A stretch of DNA of 64,000 nucleotides from Theobroma cacao (GCF_000208745.1 NC_030853.1:24629334-24693333), one strand, 5' to 3'. Numbered from the stretch's first letter, positions 1-12,890 are shown. Notes: a model not told the origin generated them from the letters alone. Translations and numbers: made by a program.

Positions 1-3000
1 CTGTTGAGCAGTTATTGATACTAGAAGCATTTAGAATTATGATCAATCTGACATGAATTCTGATCTCTGCCCTTAATTATACATTTATCCTTTTCGACTT
101 CGCAAAAACTAACTTGGTGAAATGAACTAAAAATTTATCAATTTAATATGAACAAAAACAGCAAAGCCATACATTGAAGATAAATTCAATTTATGAACTT
201 TTTTTTTTTGAAAACACATCAAAAGGTTTTAGATAATATTATACTCTTTTGAGACCAAATTTTAGAATCGTGGGTTTTCAATAAAGAAGTCATTTGAGTT
301 CCATCCTCTTGATACTTATTCAGAATATTACTATACTGTCAGTTTGGTCTATTTATCGTTTTATTCTTGTTTTTCTGAGGTTTGGTATATCATGGGAATT
401 TATCAATTGGCTTAATTATGCAGTGTTACTGGCCCATAATTTCTTTTGACTTCTAAAAGACAAAACAATAATTTGAGTTAAATAAAAATGTGCTACTGGT
501 AGTTAAGAGGTTGCTATTATTCTGCTGGATTTAATTTGATATTTCTTTTCATGATTTGTTGTGCATATTTTGATTATGGTAAACTGCAAATTTGCTGGAA
601 TGAGCAGAATTTGTGGTCCATGGTTTCATTTTCTTTCAACATAGTTGCCAAGGTGTGGTTTTAGAAAGTTTTGGTGGTCAACCTTCAAGTTTCAGAAGTT
701 TCCTATTTAGTAGTTGTCCAACCTAGACTAATTAGGAGATTTCTTGAACTTATAAGCAATTAGTATTTTCTTAGAGTATTGGAGTTTGATTCTATGTAAT
801 TGAGTTATTTGTTGAGTTCTGCGATAAATTTACATCGCAGTTCCTATTTATTGTGAGCTTAAACTTCCATCAATCTTTGATGCTCTACCTCTCTTCACTG
901 TTACACCATTGCAAACCTGAAAAATCAGATACATGTTGCTGCCAGAATATTTTGGCAAGACGGATCCCTGATTTCACCCACTTTATTCATCAGAGATTAG
1001 CATATTCAACTGAGTCCTAATCCGTTATTTCACCTTTAACCATGGTTATAGGCCCTAAATGGAAATAGACATGTTCTTTGAACTTGTACCATGTCATTTT
1101 TACTTGTGACCAAACCTGTACTGAGTACAGCATATTGTTGGGCCTCTATGTGCCTTATGGATTAAAGCTAACTTTAGAGGCGTTGAAAGCTAATTTTTTA
1201 AATATTGTGAGTGCTATTAACTTGGGTATATTTGGTTTAGTTAACAACAGCATCATGTCATCAAATTATTTGGGCTTTCCATTTTGATAACAAAAACTGT
1301 ACAGCATGACACCAAATACTGAATGTATCTGTCTGCTGGAAGTATAGGAAAAGGGTTAGAACCTTTTCAGGAAAGATAGAAAGAAAAGAAGGAAAGGAAG
1401 AAAAGAAAAAAAGTTGGAGAGAGAAGATTGATAAGAGAGCCTTTAATGAAGAGAAGATGGAAAATTTGAAAGTTTAAGGATGAACTTGAACTGATAGCAT
1501 AACATCCCATTCAAACCTGTGGTTTGCTTTCTGATTATGGAGCTTTCTGTAGTTCTATTATGGATTTTCCTTTTTCTGCAAATTTTTTCTGCTAGGTATC
1601 TTTGTTTCAACATTTTGGGTCAATGCATTCACATAACGCTTGAGGATTTGCTAGCTAAACAGAATACCTAATCATACCAACAGCTTCACAGAAATTGTTT
1701 CAGTCTTTGGTTTTGAACTCTTGTTAGTTCAATCATTATTTTGATTTGTTTGGTTACATTGAACTTCTTCGTGCTCGGCTGGAAATTGGGTTAAACATTG
1801 GCTTGCTCTCATGGTCATGCAGTTATGCCCAAAATGTTTAGTATCACAATGGTTGCTTCCCCTTTTCTTATGCTAATGCTGTTGAAAATCAAATGTGTTA
1901 ATTAAATTGATGTGGGTTTTATAGAGACAAATCCTAGTCTTGGTGATTTTAGCTACTTTCTATTGCCATTTTCATGGACAAGTGCAGACCTCTTTGTCAT
2001 TATTAGATTTTTGAAACATATTAAGTCTGGTTTTAGAGAGATGTATAAGAGAAGAGTGAAATAATTTTAAATGACCAATGACCACATGAATGTATAAGAG
2101 GAAGCGGTTTAAGTGAAATTCAATGAATTTTGACCATATGAATGTGTACATTAGCAAATGGAAACATCTTTACAGAATTAGACAAAGGATTAACTTGCAA
2201 TTCTTTTTTTGATTGCTGAATGATGGAAATAACGATTCTCAGAGTATAGAAACTAAAATGAACATTTCATGAAGTTCGGGGACGAGTTGGGCCCTTAATT
2301 TATTGGTTTTTTGAAATGGATTCTCTTAACAAGCGGCCTGGAATGATTAACACCCTTCTTCCATTGTGATTGTCAAGTGAAATTTTGAGTTTGGTATCAA
2401 GTCATGGTTGAGTTGTGTTATGCAGAAAGTAAATCATTTTGTATTCTTTAGAAATAGAAAGAAAATATTATCTTTTATTTTCTTCTCAAATCCCAATAGG
2501 TATGTCTTCCTATTATTCACTTTTCAGCTCTTCATCACATTTTGGATGGAGTACTGGAATTTGAAATCTTCTTTTCATTGTACTATCTTTCAGGAAATAA
2601 ATTGTGTTCTTGATTTCAAAGATATAGGATTTCTGGTTTTAGTTGTATGATGTATAGCTATTTTATATTTGCGATCTTGTTTTCTTGATTGTGTCCAAGG
2701 ATCAAGCAATTTACTTAACACAGATTTTGTTCTGGTGTTATCATTTTGTCATCAGAATGCTGCATAATAAATTAATAAAATAGTTATGGGGCATTTGTGT
2801 TTGCTTGTTTCTTGTAATTTGCATTTGAACCTAACAGAGTCATTTTGATCTTTTCCCACTCTTGTCTAACCCTGTCTAGGTCATGTAAAATTTGCAGAAA
2901 GTTTCACATGTTTTTGTTATAGTATACTTACTACATTTTTGTTGTTTCCAGGTTTCAGTGCTTGTTGCATGTCCCAACTCTGGATCTTGAAGGTACACTA

Positions 3001-3116
3001 AAGATTTATGTATGTCATGATGTAATATGCTTACCAGTAAGGTTAAGAAGAAACTTATTCCATGTTCTAAATATTTTATTTGCAAATTATTTCTTATGTT
3101 GAAATCTCCCTATATT

Positions 3117-3144
3117 CACTCTCTCTCTCTTTCTCTCTCTCCCT
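3117..3144. repeat. CT-rich microsatellite
   Basis: A run of CT dinucleotides with occasional TTT and CCC interruptions. It is a simple repeat with no visible coding meaning. Confidence 0.8.
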
Positions 3145-3525
3145 CTTTTTGTGTGTACATGTATGCATCTGCTTGGCACTCTAATATCACTCTTTTCAAC
3201 TACATCACCAAGTATGTTTCCTTCAATTGCATCACAAATATTGTCTACTCAAGTAGACCAGTGTAGGGCAGCATTCTATTGTTGTCAGAGAAACCTAATT
3301 AACTGGATCTGTGTTGATGGATACTCTCTATTTCCAACTAGGTAGAAGCTGAAATGCTGTATCATGTTGGCATTTGGTATCATAAACATCAAATGAAGCT
3401 GAGATAAAATATGGGGATTTGGTTTGGATGAAAATTTGGAATCCATTAAGATATGGGGCATTTGAAATGTTAAACATCAATGGTCAATGGATAGTGAAAT
3501 ACATGTTGCATGATGCGCTGTTCAT

Positions 3526-3890
3526 GGTTCCAAATGGGAGTCATGAATCATATTGGTTATGTGCTAAAGTGAATTGAATATTTAAGTGTTCACATTATGT
3601 TCAACCTATGAGATTTTTTTGCGGGATAAAATAGTGAAATTTAGCTAAGACCAAAGCGAACAATATCTTGGGGTACTAGCAACGTGCCACTGAAGACAAT
3701 GGATCTTTATTGGAGTGGGAGGGGGGGCGGGGGATGTTATGAATCTAGAAGGGAGTCATGAATCTCGTATTGTCTATGTACTACAATGAGACTAAGTGTT
3801 TTAAGTATTTATATCATTTTGACCTTGTGAGATCGCTTTTATGTGATAGAATTATGAGATACAATAAAACCAGAGCGAATAATACCAATA
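3526..3890 (+). repeat. Imperfect direct repeat of about 150 bp
   Basis: Two similar segments (about 3530-3670 and 3750-3885) share the phrase GGGAGTCATGAATC followed by matching blocks (TATGT, GTTCACATT/ATATCATT, TATGAGAT/TGTGAGATC, GATAAAAT/GATAGAAT). They are separated by a G-rich tract. This resembles a piece of a dispersed repeat or a degenerate LTR; I could not assign a family. Confidence 0.45.
3717..3733 (+). other. G-run tract with quadruplex potential
   Basis: The plus strand reads GGG, A, seven G, C, five G, which provides four closely spaced G-runs. This fits the general G-quadruplex pattern. It lies between the two arms of an imperfect direct repeat and not in a recognised promoter, so a function is not implied. 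Confidence 0.4.
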
Positions 3891-4287
3891 CAGCATTGTT
3901 AGTGGCTTTGTAAATATGCTTGTGAAGCCTAGCTATGCTATCCATTACTTTTCTGTTAATAATTGTTCACTATACTAATCATCAATTACTATTGAAATGA
4001 GTTACATCCGTTTATTCATGAATTGTACAATTCTCCCTAATGGTTTAATTGGTAGATTGTCTTAAACCTAAATGATCTCCGATTAGGGGAACTTCTACTT
4101 CACCTTTTTGGCCTTTATTTATTTTGACAAACAATTATAAAGAGTAAGTAATCAAGTATAAAGACTAAACGCTTGAACTGTTAAATATTTGTGAGCTGGA
4201 ATATTTAGACTCAAAGTAACTAAGATTGAATGAATCAAATTAATAATTTTGTTATATTTATTTAATCCAAATTATTAATTAAATTAT

Positions 4288-4339
4288 GAAGAGCCAATAG
4301 ATTGCTTCAAAAAAAAAAAAAAGAAAAGCCAATAGATTG
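4288..4339 (+). mobile_element. Tiny poly(A) insertion flanked by a 17-bp target-site duplication
   Basis: The 17-base phrase GAAGAGCCAATAGATTG (4288-4304) recurs as GAAAAGCCAATAGATTG (4323-4339), separated only by CTTC plus a run of A. This is the footprint of target-primed reverse transcription in which almost nothing but the poly(A) tail was copied. One mismatch between the arms implies moderate age. Confidence 0.55.
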
Positions 4340-4623
4340 TTGCCACGTAATAATTTCAATTGAAGATAAGGTATATAAAACTTTGGGAATATAAATGGTT
4401 AAATTAACAGTAAATGATCTTTTTGTTTAAATAGCAGAATTTGAATCTTCTTAGAAGTTTTAGTTCTCTTCTCTTGCAGAAACACTAATTAATTGACCCC
4501 ACAATCCTCCTCCATAAACATTTCCATTTCTCTTTTTTCTTTTTGAAAATTAACTTGCCTTGCATATTTGTTGGGTTGTTTGGACCGCTATCCTCACGCT
4601 GGCAGGTTCCATTTTTTTTGCAG

Positions 4624-4728
4624 GGAGGGACTGGTGATTATGGTACTGCTCGACTGGTTACTCATCTACCTCAAAGGATTCCAAATCAATCATTCCATCG
4701 CTTAATGACATGTAACATGATGCTGTAA
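4624..4728 (+). other. Possible terminal coding exon, unidentified
   Basis: A pyrimidine-rich tract ending in GCAG precedes an open frame of 34 codons that ends in TAA, and an AATAAA signal follows about 35 bases later at 4763. The translation starts GGTGDYGTARLVTHLP and is not low complexity. I do not recognise the family and cannot trace upstream exons in phase, so it may be the end of a gene starting left of the window or a chance open frame. Confidence 0.25.
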
Positions 4729-5574
4729 TTATGTGATCAGTAGTCATGATCATTTCTTTAGCAATAAATTTTGACTGTTTGGTAGTTGCATGTTGGTGTA
4801 GCTTTTTTTTGAATGAATGGCACTGCAATTTATCCAATTGTTTTTTATTGTTAGTGTTAAATGGATTTGTGATTTAGATATTTTTGTATACTAAGTTAGA
4901 TTTTATTCTCACATTTACATTAACTTAGAATTATAGAATTATTGTTTTAATTTACTGTCGATAATGACCAACCTTGATGGAGGATTTATTCATAATATGG
5001 CTTTAACACAATTTGGGTGCAATAAAGGATCTTGATTTTATATATGTTGGAGTTTTTATGTTTGGCTTATTAGCATTCTTTGTCTGCTTTTCTTCTTGAA
5101 TGTTGAATGGACAGTTTTTGCAGCTGCAAGTATCTTGAAAAGAAATAATTCAAACCAATCTTGTATATATTTTGAAACTGTTTGGACATAAGGTTTTCAG
5201 TTTTTCTATCATGTTAAGGTCTGTGTTGAATATATTCCTAAAGTTTTGTCGAGTATAGCTTCCCTAATTCCTTGTTGAGAGTATGCTTCTCTAATTCCAA
5301 CAATGAATTAGGGGTGCGTCTCTGATTCTGGTCATAGTCTATATGTTATAGTTTAGCAGTTTGAGAGTTTAGCTGAAGTTTGTTAATTGTCATTGTGTGA
5401 TGGTTTACACATGATATGCTCGGAAGCTAGCCTTCGAGTAATGGTATTTTAAATGCCCTAAAAACAAGTACAGCTGGAGTTGTCATTAGAAACATTTGCA
5501 GAGGTGGTTTACTTATAGGAAATCTTTTAGTTTGCAAATCTTTTTACTAGTTTATAGTTTTAGTTCTTCTTAAA

Positions 5575-6790
5575 CAGGAGCGGAGCCAGTCAACTTTTAT
5601 TAAAAGAGTCAAAGTCAGATAAATTAATCTAAAAATTTTAAAAATTCATATATTAAACGTAATCAATAATCGCACTCGAGTATTTGATTCATTGGTTGGT
5701 GCATGATCCCCTGCTTATAGAGCAGGATTCGAATCTCCGTCTCCTAATTATAAAAAAAAAAAAACTTAATCAATAATCAAAAAATTATCAATAGAGAATA
5801 ATTTTATATAATATGTAAATCAAGAAAAAAAAAAGACTTACAATAATTTTTTTAAAAAATTATGCTCGATTATATTTTCTGAATTCAAATTTATCAATTA
5901 AAAATTATGTACTGAACAAATCCATTTCTTTAGAATTAAGTGTTTGACATTTTAATTCACATTACTTTTGTTCATGAGTTGAAGCATTGAGACTTAATAG
6001 TTCAGGTGTATGAAAATCATTTGGACAATTTGCATTTTTTTTTTGAAAGAATTTGTTAAATGTTTTTAACCTACTCATACTTTAATTAAACTTGAAAAAA
6101 AAAATAATGCATTTAACATCCAATTTTCTTATTTTATTTCTATCTAAACTTATAATACTAAATTATAATATATAAAATATAAATAATTAAATACGCTATA
6201 CAAGATTAACGATTTTTTCTTTTATAATTAAGATTATTTAAAGATTATATATTCAAGATAATTTCTTTTCAATTAAATATAAAAAGTAAAGCATATAAAA
6301 AAGATATACTAAAGATAATTTTCTCTTATATAATCAAGATTAATTAAAAAATGATATATTGATAAAATTTTAAATAATAATGCAACACTACAACTTATAT
6401 TTGAAAATTATATAAAAATTTATTAATTTTTAAAGATTAAAATTACGAAAAATAAAATCCAAATTATAGGAAAAAAATGAACATGATAAGCAGAAAATAG
6501 AACTCATATATGATATAACAAAAAAAATGATTGATAGTTAATAGAAATTTTAAAAAATAAATATATAAAAAATTATAACATGTAAGTAAATAATATAAAT
6601 AAAAAATAAAAAAATTTAAAAATTGAATGAAGCATGTGGAATTTTTTATTATTTATTTATATCAATTATTAAATAAAAAATTATTGAGAGAACTATTAAG
6701 AGAATATATTAAAAATTTTTAAATATTTTATATACTATAAGAGAAATTTAAAAAAATTTTAGGGGGCCACTATATGAGGCTCCGCCCCTG
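5575..6790. mobile_element. Non-autonomous hAT-type DNA transposon
   Basis: The left end reads CAGGAGCGGAGCC and the right end is its near-perfect inverse (CAGGGGCGGAGCC on the minus strand). The flanks are an 8-bp target-site duplication with one mismatch: TTCTTAAA at 5567-5574 and CTCTTAAA at 6791-6798. An 8-bp duplication and a CAG-start inverted terminus are hAT hallmarks. The 1.2-kb interior is very AT-rich and encodes no transposase, so it would depend on a partner element. A short tRNA-like B-box phrase (GGATTCGAATC, around 5725) lies inside. Confidence 0.75.
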
Positions 6791-6798
6791 CTCTTAAA

Positions 6799-9700
6799 GA
6801 CGGCATTAGGCAATGCCTACTTAATTTGATCTATACCCAAAATCGAAACCATTTATTTTTAAGATATCTAAAATCTAATCGAATTCATTTAAATTCTATT
6901 GTAACTAGCCACAACTTAACCAAAATTATTTAATAATAATTATCAAAACTTATTTAATTAGTAGATATTCGTTTAAAAATTTAAATTTGACTCGACTTGA
7001 CTTGAAAAATCGTTTTGTTAAAGGAAACTACAAATTAAAAATGTATAAAAAAAGTAAGTAAACTTATAAATTTTATTTTATCAAATTATAACAAAATTAA
7101 AATTTGGACTTGTTGGTTAAGGTGTGGAAAGAGTGAAAGAAATGATAAATGCCTGAATCCTTACATTTGCAATTATTTTTTTTTAAGTAAACGGGTACCC
7201 GCATCAATGTCGACAAGTCGGCACCTTTTAAATGGGGTACCCGCATCAATGTCAAGATTTAAATGGGTACATGCACCAATGTCAGACAAGCTATAAACGG
7301 TTTCATGTAGCAGCTGTAATCGAATCTTAACCAAAATCACAGCGGGTATTAATTTTATTATATAATGATGTTTGATATTTTATAATGTAATATGATTGTA
7401 CGTAATATAATTATAAGTGATATAATTGTAGCAAAGATAACATTGTAGTATTTAGTATATAAGTAAAGTAATAATTAAAATATAGAAAAAATAATACTAA
7501 GACACTTGATTTACAAGTATAATATAATGTAAATTTTTAAAATTATTTTTATTTATTAAAATGTAAGTTTAATATACTTATATTTTTTATTGTTAATTTT
7601 TATATAATATCATATTTTAAATATATTTTTAATGTCATATATTTTATTTTTATTTTTTTATTATAATCTTATATTTTTTATTTTCATTTCTTAATATAAT
7701 TTTCTACATTATATATTTTATTTTAATTTTTTTTAAAAATAATATAATTTTTTTTATAGTCACCATGACTACTAAGAATAATAAAAAGACATTCTCGAAA
7801 TTTATATAAACAAATAAATTATAACATTATAAAATGTTTTTAACAAAGTAACAAAATTGAAGGGTAAAAATATCTTTAATAATATTATAGAATGCAATGT
7901 AATTTGATTGCATTAGTTTTGAGCTGCAATCACATTACATACATTAGTTGTAATGTGATTGCATTGCAATCTTACATTGCAATGGTTTATTACAAAATAA
8001 ACATTGTAATGTAATTGAATAGGGTACATCGCAGGGAATGTGTTTTCACTTATAAGATACCCGTATCCATTTAATATTATCTAAAATTGCTTTAATCGAA
8101 TTTAATCAGATCGGGTACTCGTTTAATTGGGTTAGGAACTTGATTAAAACTCGCTCACTATTTTGCTAACTTAATGAGCTATCTACCCTTATTTGGTTGT
8201 ATTGATTTCAAATTATCTTTATTAACGTGATCTTATAGCATCTTGTTTTGTTCATTATGCACCGACAAGATAGTAATTCCATTAGAAACATCAATTTTGG
8301 ATAAACGATAATGAAATTTGAATTTTGACAATGGTTTAGTGAATACACCGATTATTTACTATACAATTGAGACAAGTCTTACCTGAAGTTATCTTTGACA
8401 AACTTTTTCTCTAAAAGAAATTAGTGCAAATTGTTCAATAAAGAGAAGGCCTTGCTACCAAAAAAGTAATTTTTTTAGTTCTCTGGCGATTTAGTGCCTG
8501 TTTAACATGATTTTTTTTTCAATTTATCTACCTCTTAAAAGTAAAAACCAAGGCAAACAAAATTTTTGAGAAACTCTTAAAAAAAAAAAGTCTTTGTTAA
8601 GAACAAAATTTTAAAAAAAGCTTAAAAAAAATTCAGGTGGGATCTTTCTCTTCTCTTTTTTTAAAAACACGTCAGTTTTCTAGGAAATACCCTTCTCTCT
8701 CTCAATCAACCTCCCTTTTCTCTCCCTCATTCTGCAAATCACCCTTCTTTAACTCAAATTGTAATCTCTCTCTCCTTTACCTCTCTCTATAAAGATTACT
8801 AGAAAAAAAAAAATCTTTACATCTCTCTACAAAGACTATTAGAAAGAAAAAAAAAAAAAGACCCAACAAGCAAAATCTAAGATTTTTTTGTTCTTACAAA
8901 TATTAAGGGAAAAAAAGACTCAAAATTCAAAGCTACATTCAAATAGTATTTAAAGGTTTTCTCTCTTCTTCACCAAAGGATTTTAATGTTAAATACATAG
9001 TTTTCTCTTTTCTCTTTTTTATTGAAAAATTGAAGCATCATGGTCCGATTACTTGTTTATATAAGTTTGAGAGTTGTTTCATTTTTTTTAGATTTGTTTG
9101 ATTTTAACATTTGAAATTGTACATAAACTCGAAACAAATTTATTCTGCTTTAATTTATTAAGTAGTTGAAGATAATATGAATACCCTTTATAGTAATTTT
9201 AACTAAAATTAAAATTTATATAATTTATTTTACCAAATAATTTTAACTTAATTTTAAAAATTCTTTTTATTCATAAGAGCATAACTAGGTCAACAAGCTC
9301 TTAATGTCACTAACTCATGTAGTATCTCTCATTATGTCTCATTATGTTATATGTTGTTAGCAGACATAATGAAGAATAAGTCCAAAAGATTAGACAAAGC
9401 AAAATATGCATATTCATGAAGGAAAGAAAGTATAGTGTAAAAGCTGGACATTAAAAAATAGAATAAAACACATAACTTCGGTCATGGAAGAGATGAGACA
9501 GAAACGTAGCATTTCACTTAAAGGAAGAAATACCAAAACACAGTCGTTTCAAGAAACCATTGTTTATAGCTTATTTTAAATGTTAGTTAAGTTAGTTGAT
9601 CGATAATTGTACATGTGAAAAAATCTTTTTCCTGTCTCCTCAATTTGTTTGGCAAAGAGAACGTTCGGACATCCTCTCAATTATCTGCGCCTCGATTTTC

Positions 9701-9840
9701 TGACATATATTGTATTAGTTTCGTTTGACTGTTAAATGTAGGCCTAGGGCTAAGGAGCAAATTATTAGTGCGGGCACAAAATGAATTAATAGCAGGACAA
9801 CAGGAAGCTCTTTTGGGGAACAACGTTAACTAATTGGAAA
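6799..9840. other. Repeat-rich intergenic DNA
   Basis: No gene is visible. At about 7188-7275 the phrase GGGTACCCGCATCAATGTC occurs twice plus a diverged third copy. From about 7360 to 8025 both ends carry ATTACATT/TGTAATGTAAT-type inverted motifs, suggesting a degenerate MITE. From 8640 to 8865 the plus strand is CT-rich with poly(A) runs. The rest is AT-rich without structure that I can name. Confidence 0.5.
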
Positions 9841-10068
9841 GACAGAAAATTGACTATTAATAACTTTCTCTTTGAAGTGGTAAAGAGAGCAACTGACACT
9901 TTGGACTTTTATCTTTCAGGAGCAAAAACAGTGTTTAAGAACCAAGAGTGCATGTTGGGTTGTCTTAACCAAAGGAAAAGAAAAGAAAGGTACAGGGAAG
10001 GCCACGTCGGCATACGTTGTGAAAATGGAGGGAGAGGGCAGTCAATGGGGTTTACGTGAGTGAAGACC

Positions 10069-10160
10069 CACCCATGTTCGTTTTTACGGTGTTCTACTAA
10101 ATTGGAAACGACCCCTGTCCCTTTGTACGGTGTTGTCTTAAATTGGGGTCCCCTATGATA
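10069..10160 (+). repeat. Two direct repeats of about 40 bp just upstream of the first UGT copy
   Basis: TTTTTACGGTGTTCTACTAAATTGG and TTTGTACGGTGTTGTCTTAAATTGG-type phrases follow each other and end in GACCCC/GGTCCCC; each shared core (TACGGTGTT and AAATTGG) is short. They sit 50-140 bases upstream of the original start of the pseudogene and may be promoter remnants. The segmental copy at 16.69 kb does not preserve them clearly. Confidence 0.4.
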
Positions 10161-10210
10161 GCATATATCATCTCCAATCTCTCGGAGTGGCAAGTGCCGA
10201 GACACACACC

Positions 10211-11556
10211 AAGGCTGAGATAGAGGGAGAGACCGTACTGAAAGCCCAAGGCAATGGCGCCCATATCTTGATCATCCCATTCCCAGCTGGGGCGCATATT
10301 TTTCCCCATTTGGACCTAACCCACCAGCTCCTCCTCCGTGGCTTGACGGCGTCCGTCGTAGTCACACCCAAAATGCTTCATTATCTTAACCCTATTCTTT
10401 CTTTGCCTGACTCTTCTAACATTCAACCACTAGTCCTTCCTTTCCCATCTCAGTCTCCCATCCCTGTTGGAGTTGAGGACATGGAAAATGTCCCCATATC
10501 CTTCCTTCCCCACATTGTGACTGCATTTAGTAAACTCCTCGATCCTTTGGTTGAGTGGTTTAAGAGTCATCCATTTCCTCCTGTGGCTATTGTCACCGAT
10601 CCGTTTTTTTGTTGTTGGGCCAATAAGCTGGCCTCTCATCTCAACATCCCCAACATTGGTTTTAGTGCTGTTAACGCAAATACGATGTCGTCATGGTTTG
10701 TAAATGGCAAAGACCCGGCCACTAGCATGCCCGGAGAGCTTTTCATTGCGTGTATGCAGAGCTGGGGAATCATCTTTAACTCGTTTAGTGAGTTGGATGG
10801 TGAAAAATGAAAGTCATCAGCGAAGATTTCACCAAGCACGATCGGCTTTGGGCCGTGGGTCCTTTGCCACGGATCAAAGCTCGGAACATGACGTTTACAG
10901 AGAAAAATCAGAAACCAAGTTCCATTCCCCAAGATCAAGTCATTGCATGGCTTGACTCTTGTGACGTTGATAAGTCCGTGGTTTATGTGGGATTCGGGAC
11001 TCAAATCTACTTGAACAATGAGCAAATGGAGGCAGTGGCGTCCGCGTTGGAGAAGAGCGGAGTTCGTTTCATTTGGACTGTCAAGAATCCACCAAATGCG
11101 GAGAACGACCAAAACGTGGTTCCCACGGGGTTCGAAGATCGTGTGGCAGGGAGGGGGCTCGTCATCAAAGGTTGGGCTCCTCAGGTGGCGATCCTCGGAC
11201 ACCGTGCAGTTGGTTCTTACTTGACTCATTGCGGATGGAACTCAACCATGGAAGGGATCCTTGGTGGAGTATTGTTGCTTATGTGGCCAATGCAAGCTGA
11301 CCACTTTAACAACGCCAAGCTCCTGGTCGATGAACAGGGAGCCGCAATCAAAGTTTGTGAGGGTTTAAAGAGCGTTCCTGATGCAACCAAACTGGCTCAA
11401 ATCCTCGCTGATTCGGTGAACACAGTACGGCCTGAGAGAATTCAAGCCTTGAAGTTGCGGCGAGTTGCCTTGGATGCCGTCAAAGAGGGTGGGAGTTCCC
11501 ACAAGGCTCTGGATGTACTAGTACAAAGATTATCTTCCCTTAGTATATCGAAATAA
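10211..11556 (+). pseudogene. UGT89C1-like glycosyltransferase pseudogene (locus 1)
   Basis: The translation follows a plant family-1 UDP-glycosyltransferase of the UGT89 group: an HILIIPFPAG start with catalytic-His region, the LDLTHQLLLRG motif, a VGFGTQI block, and a full PSPG box at about 11175-11306 ending in QADHF. Two lesions break it. The expected start at 10211 reads AAG in the context ACCAAGGCTGAG, which looks like ATG changed to AAG, and no ATG lies in frame just upstream. At about 10803-10810 one base is missing compared with the intact paralogue at 23062, creating a TGA; the rest continues in another frame from 10807 to the TAA at 11554-11556. Otherwise it is full length and intronless like its family, so loss of function looks recent. 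A polyadenylation-like AATAAA follows in a duplicated 3' block. Confidence 0.88.
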
Positions 11557-11573
11557 TAAGACTTAATATATAA

Positions 11574-11667
11574 GCAATAAAGTGCGTCAAACTTATTGAT
11601 GCTAGGGCTTGTTTTATTTTGCAATAAAGTGCGTCAAACTTATTGATGCTAGGGTTTGTTTTATTTT
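11574..11667 (+). repeat. 47-bp tandem duplication in the 3' flank of UGT locus 1
   Basis: The unit begins GCAATAAAGTGCGTCAAAC and occurs at 11574-11620 and 11621-11667 with a single difference. Each copy carries an AATAAA hexamer, so the poly(A) signal is doubled. Confidence 0.9.
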
Positions 11668-12547
11668 TTATTTTTTGTGTGTGTTTTTTTCTGGTAGGGT
11701 TTAGGGTTTAATATTTAGTTTTCTTATTAATTAATATCCAGAGTTTTTTCTACGATTTCAACTGTTAAAAGAACAAGCCATTCTTTACATAACCATTCCA
11801 TTTATAGGTAAATTATCTTTATTTGATTAGTGCTTTAGGTAATTTTCTTTTTTTTTCCTTTAATTGCTTGTGGTTCTATATAATGACATTTGACAATGCA
11901 ATTTTAATAGATTTCAATATTGAAATTAAAAAACAACCTTCACTTTATATCGTGGTACGTGGATGATTACCTAATATACAGTAATTATTACAAAATGATT
12001 AAAAATATAAAATTGGGAGTTGATCATAATCAATCTCTCATTGCATTTCCATTCTATTTTAATTTGTTTTAGTGAATATATAGTTCTGACCGATCGGCTT
12101 TGCACATTGGAAGGCCTAAATCAGCAGACTAATTTATTCAAAGTGCTTGTTCTCTAGGCTTGGTAGAAGGAATTGATACTAGGTGGAGAGCTCCTCTTAG
12201 TCATTACTAGCAAACGATTACGATGCTGCGGGTTTAATTTTTTTTTAAAAAAAGGGAAAATAGGCATATATTTTAATTATTTCTTAAAAATATTTTTTCT
12301 TCATTGTAGGTTAGAAGTTAATATTTTATGATAGTAATAAAAATTTGTGTCGGTTGCAAAAACAGATGAAAAAGATAGAATGATCATTAAAATATAATAA
12401 GAGAATAGAATGAACAACTTCTCTAGTTTTAGTAAATTATAAATTTGCAATCCATCACTACCATTAGCTAGTCACATACTTTAAATTTCTTTGCTTGTGT
12501 GAATGGTTAGTATATCCCACCAACATCATCTCTTTTGGTTTCGGTAT
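11668..12547. other. Intergenic DNA without a gene
   Basis: AT-rich 3' flank of UGT locus 1. It is colinear with pieces of 16755-19500 in the second segmental copy, and that comparison shows it lacks the MITEs present there. I see no gene in it. Confidence 0.6.
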
Positions 12548-12890
12548 TTCAATTTGTGAAATTAAAACTTTGGGTTTTCATTCTTAAGGTCATTAACTAC
12601 ATGGAGTACATGAAAAAAAAAGTAAAAAAATCTTTGATAATAATTGGTTTTTTATGATTTTTCTTTGTGTGTTAATTTTGGATAATTTGAAAAAATTAAG
12701 AAAAAAATTTTGGTTTTTCAATTTGTGAAATTAAAACCCTGGGTTTTCATTCTTAAGGTCATTAACTACAAGATTACATGAAAAAAATAAAAAATCTTTG
12801 ATAATAATTGGTTTTTTATGCTTTTTTTTGTTTTTATGATTTTTTGTGTGTGTTAATTTTAGATAATTTGAAAAAAATTATGAAAAACAT
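12548..12890 (+). repeat. 169-bp direct tandem repeat, two units
   Basis: Units begin at 12548 and 12717 with TTCAATTTGTGAAATTAAAA and run through AAATCTTTGATAATAATTGG and TGTGTTAATTTT. Copy B of the segmental duplication (about 19577-19730) has one unit, so the doubling happened in copy A or was lost in B. Confidence 0.85.

Larger units (their letters stand above)
1..4623. other. Gene-poor AT-rich stretch; no convincing coding region
   Basis: I see only short open frames and no recognisable protein family here. It could hold introns or untranslated parts of a plus-strand gene beginning left of the window: a possible 41-base exon with AG and GT flanks lies at 2952-2992, and a possible terminal exon follows at 4624. 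The short frames at about 1078, 2408 and 3027 have low-complexity translations and I do not call them genes. Confidence 0.4.

Noticed and set aside
1078..1287. 69-codon plus-strand frame at the left end
   Set aside because: No ATG at its start, AT-driven composition, no recognisable motif.
5683..5745. tRNA-like sequence (GGATTCGAATC B box with a stem before it)
   Set aside because: No acceptor stem, no A box and no complete cloverleaf; a short tRNA-like or SINE-derived phrase inside the hAT element at most.
10636..11229. 197-codon minus-strand open frame
   Set aside because: Antisense shadow of the UGT coding sequence at locus 1; no family resemblance of its own.
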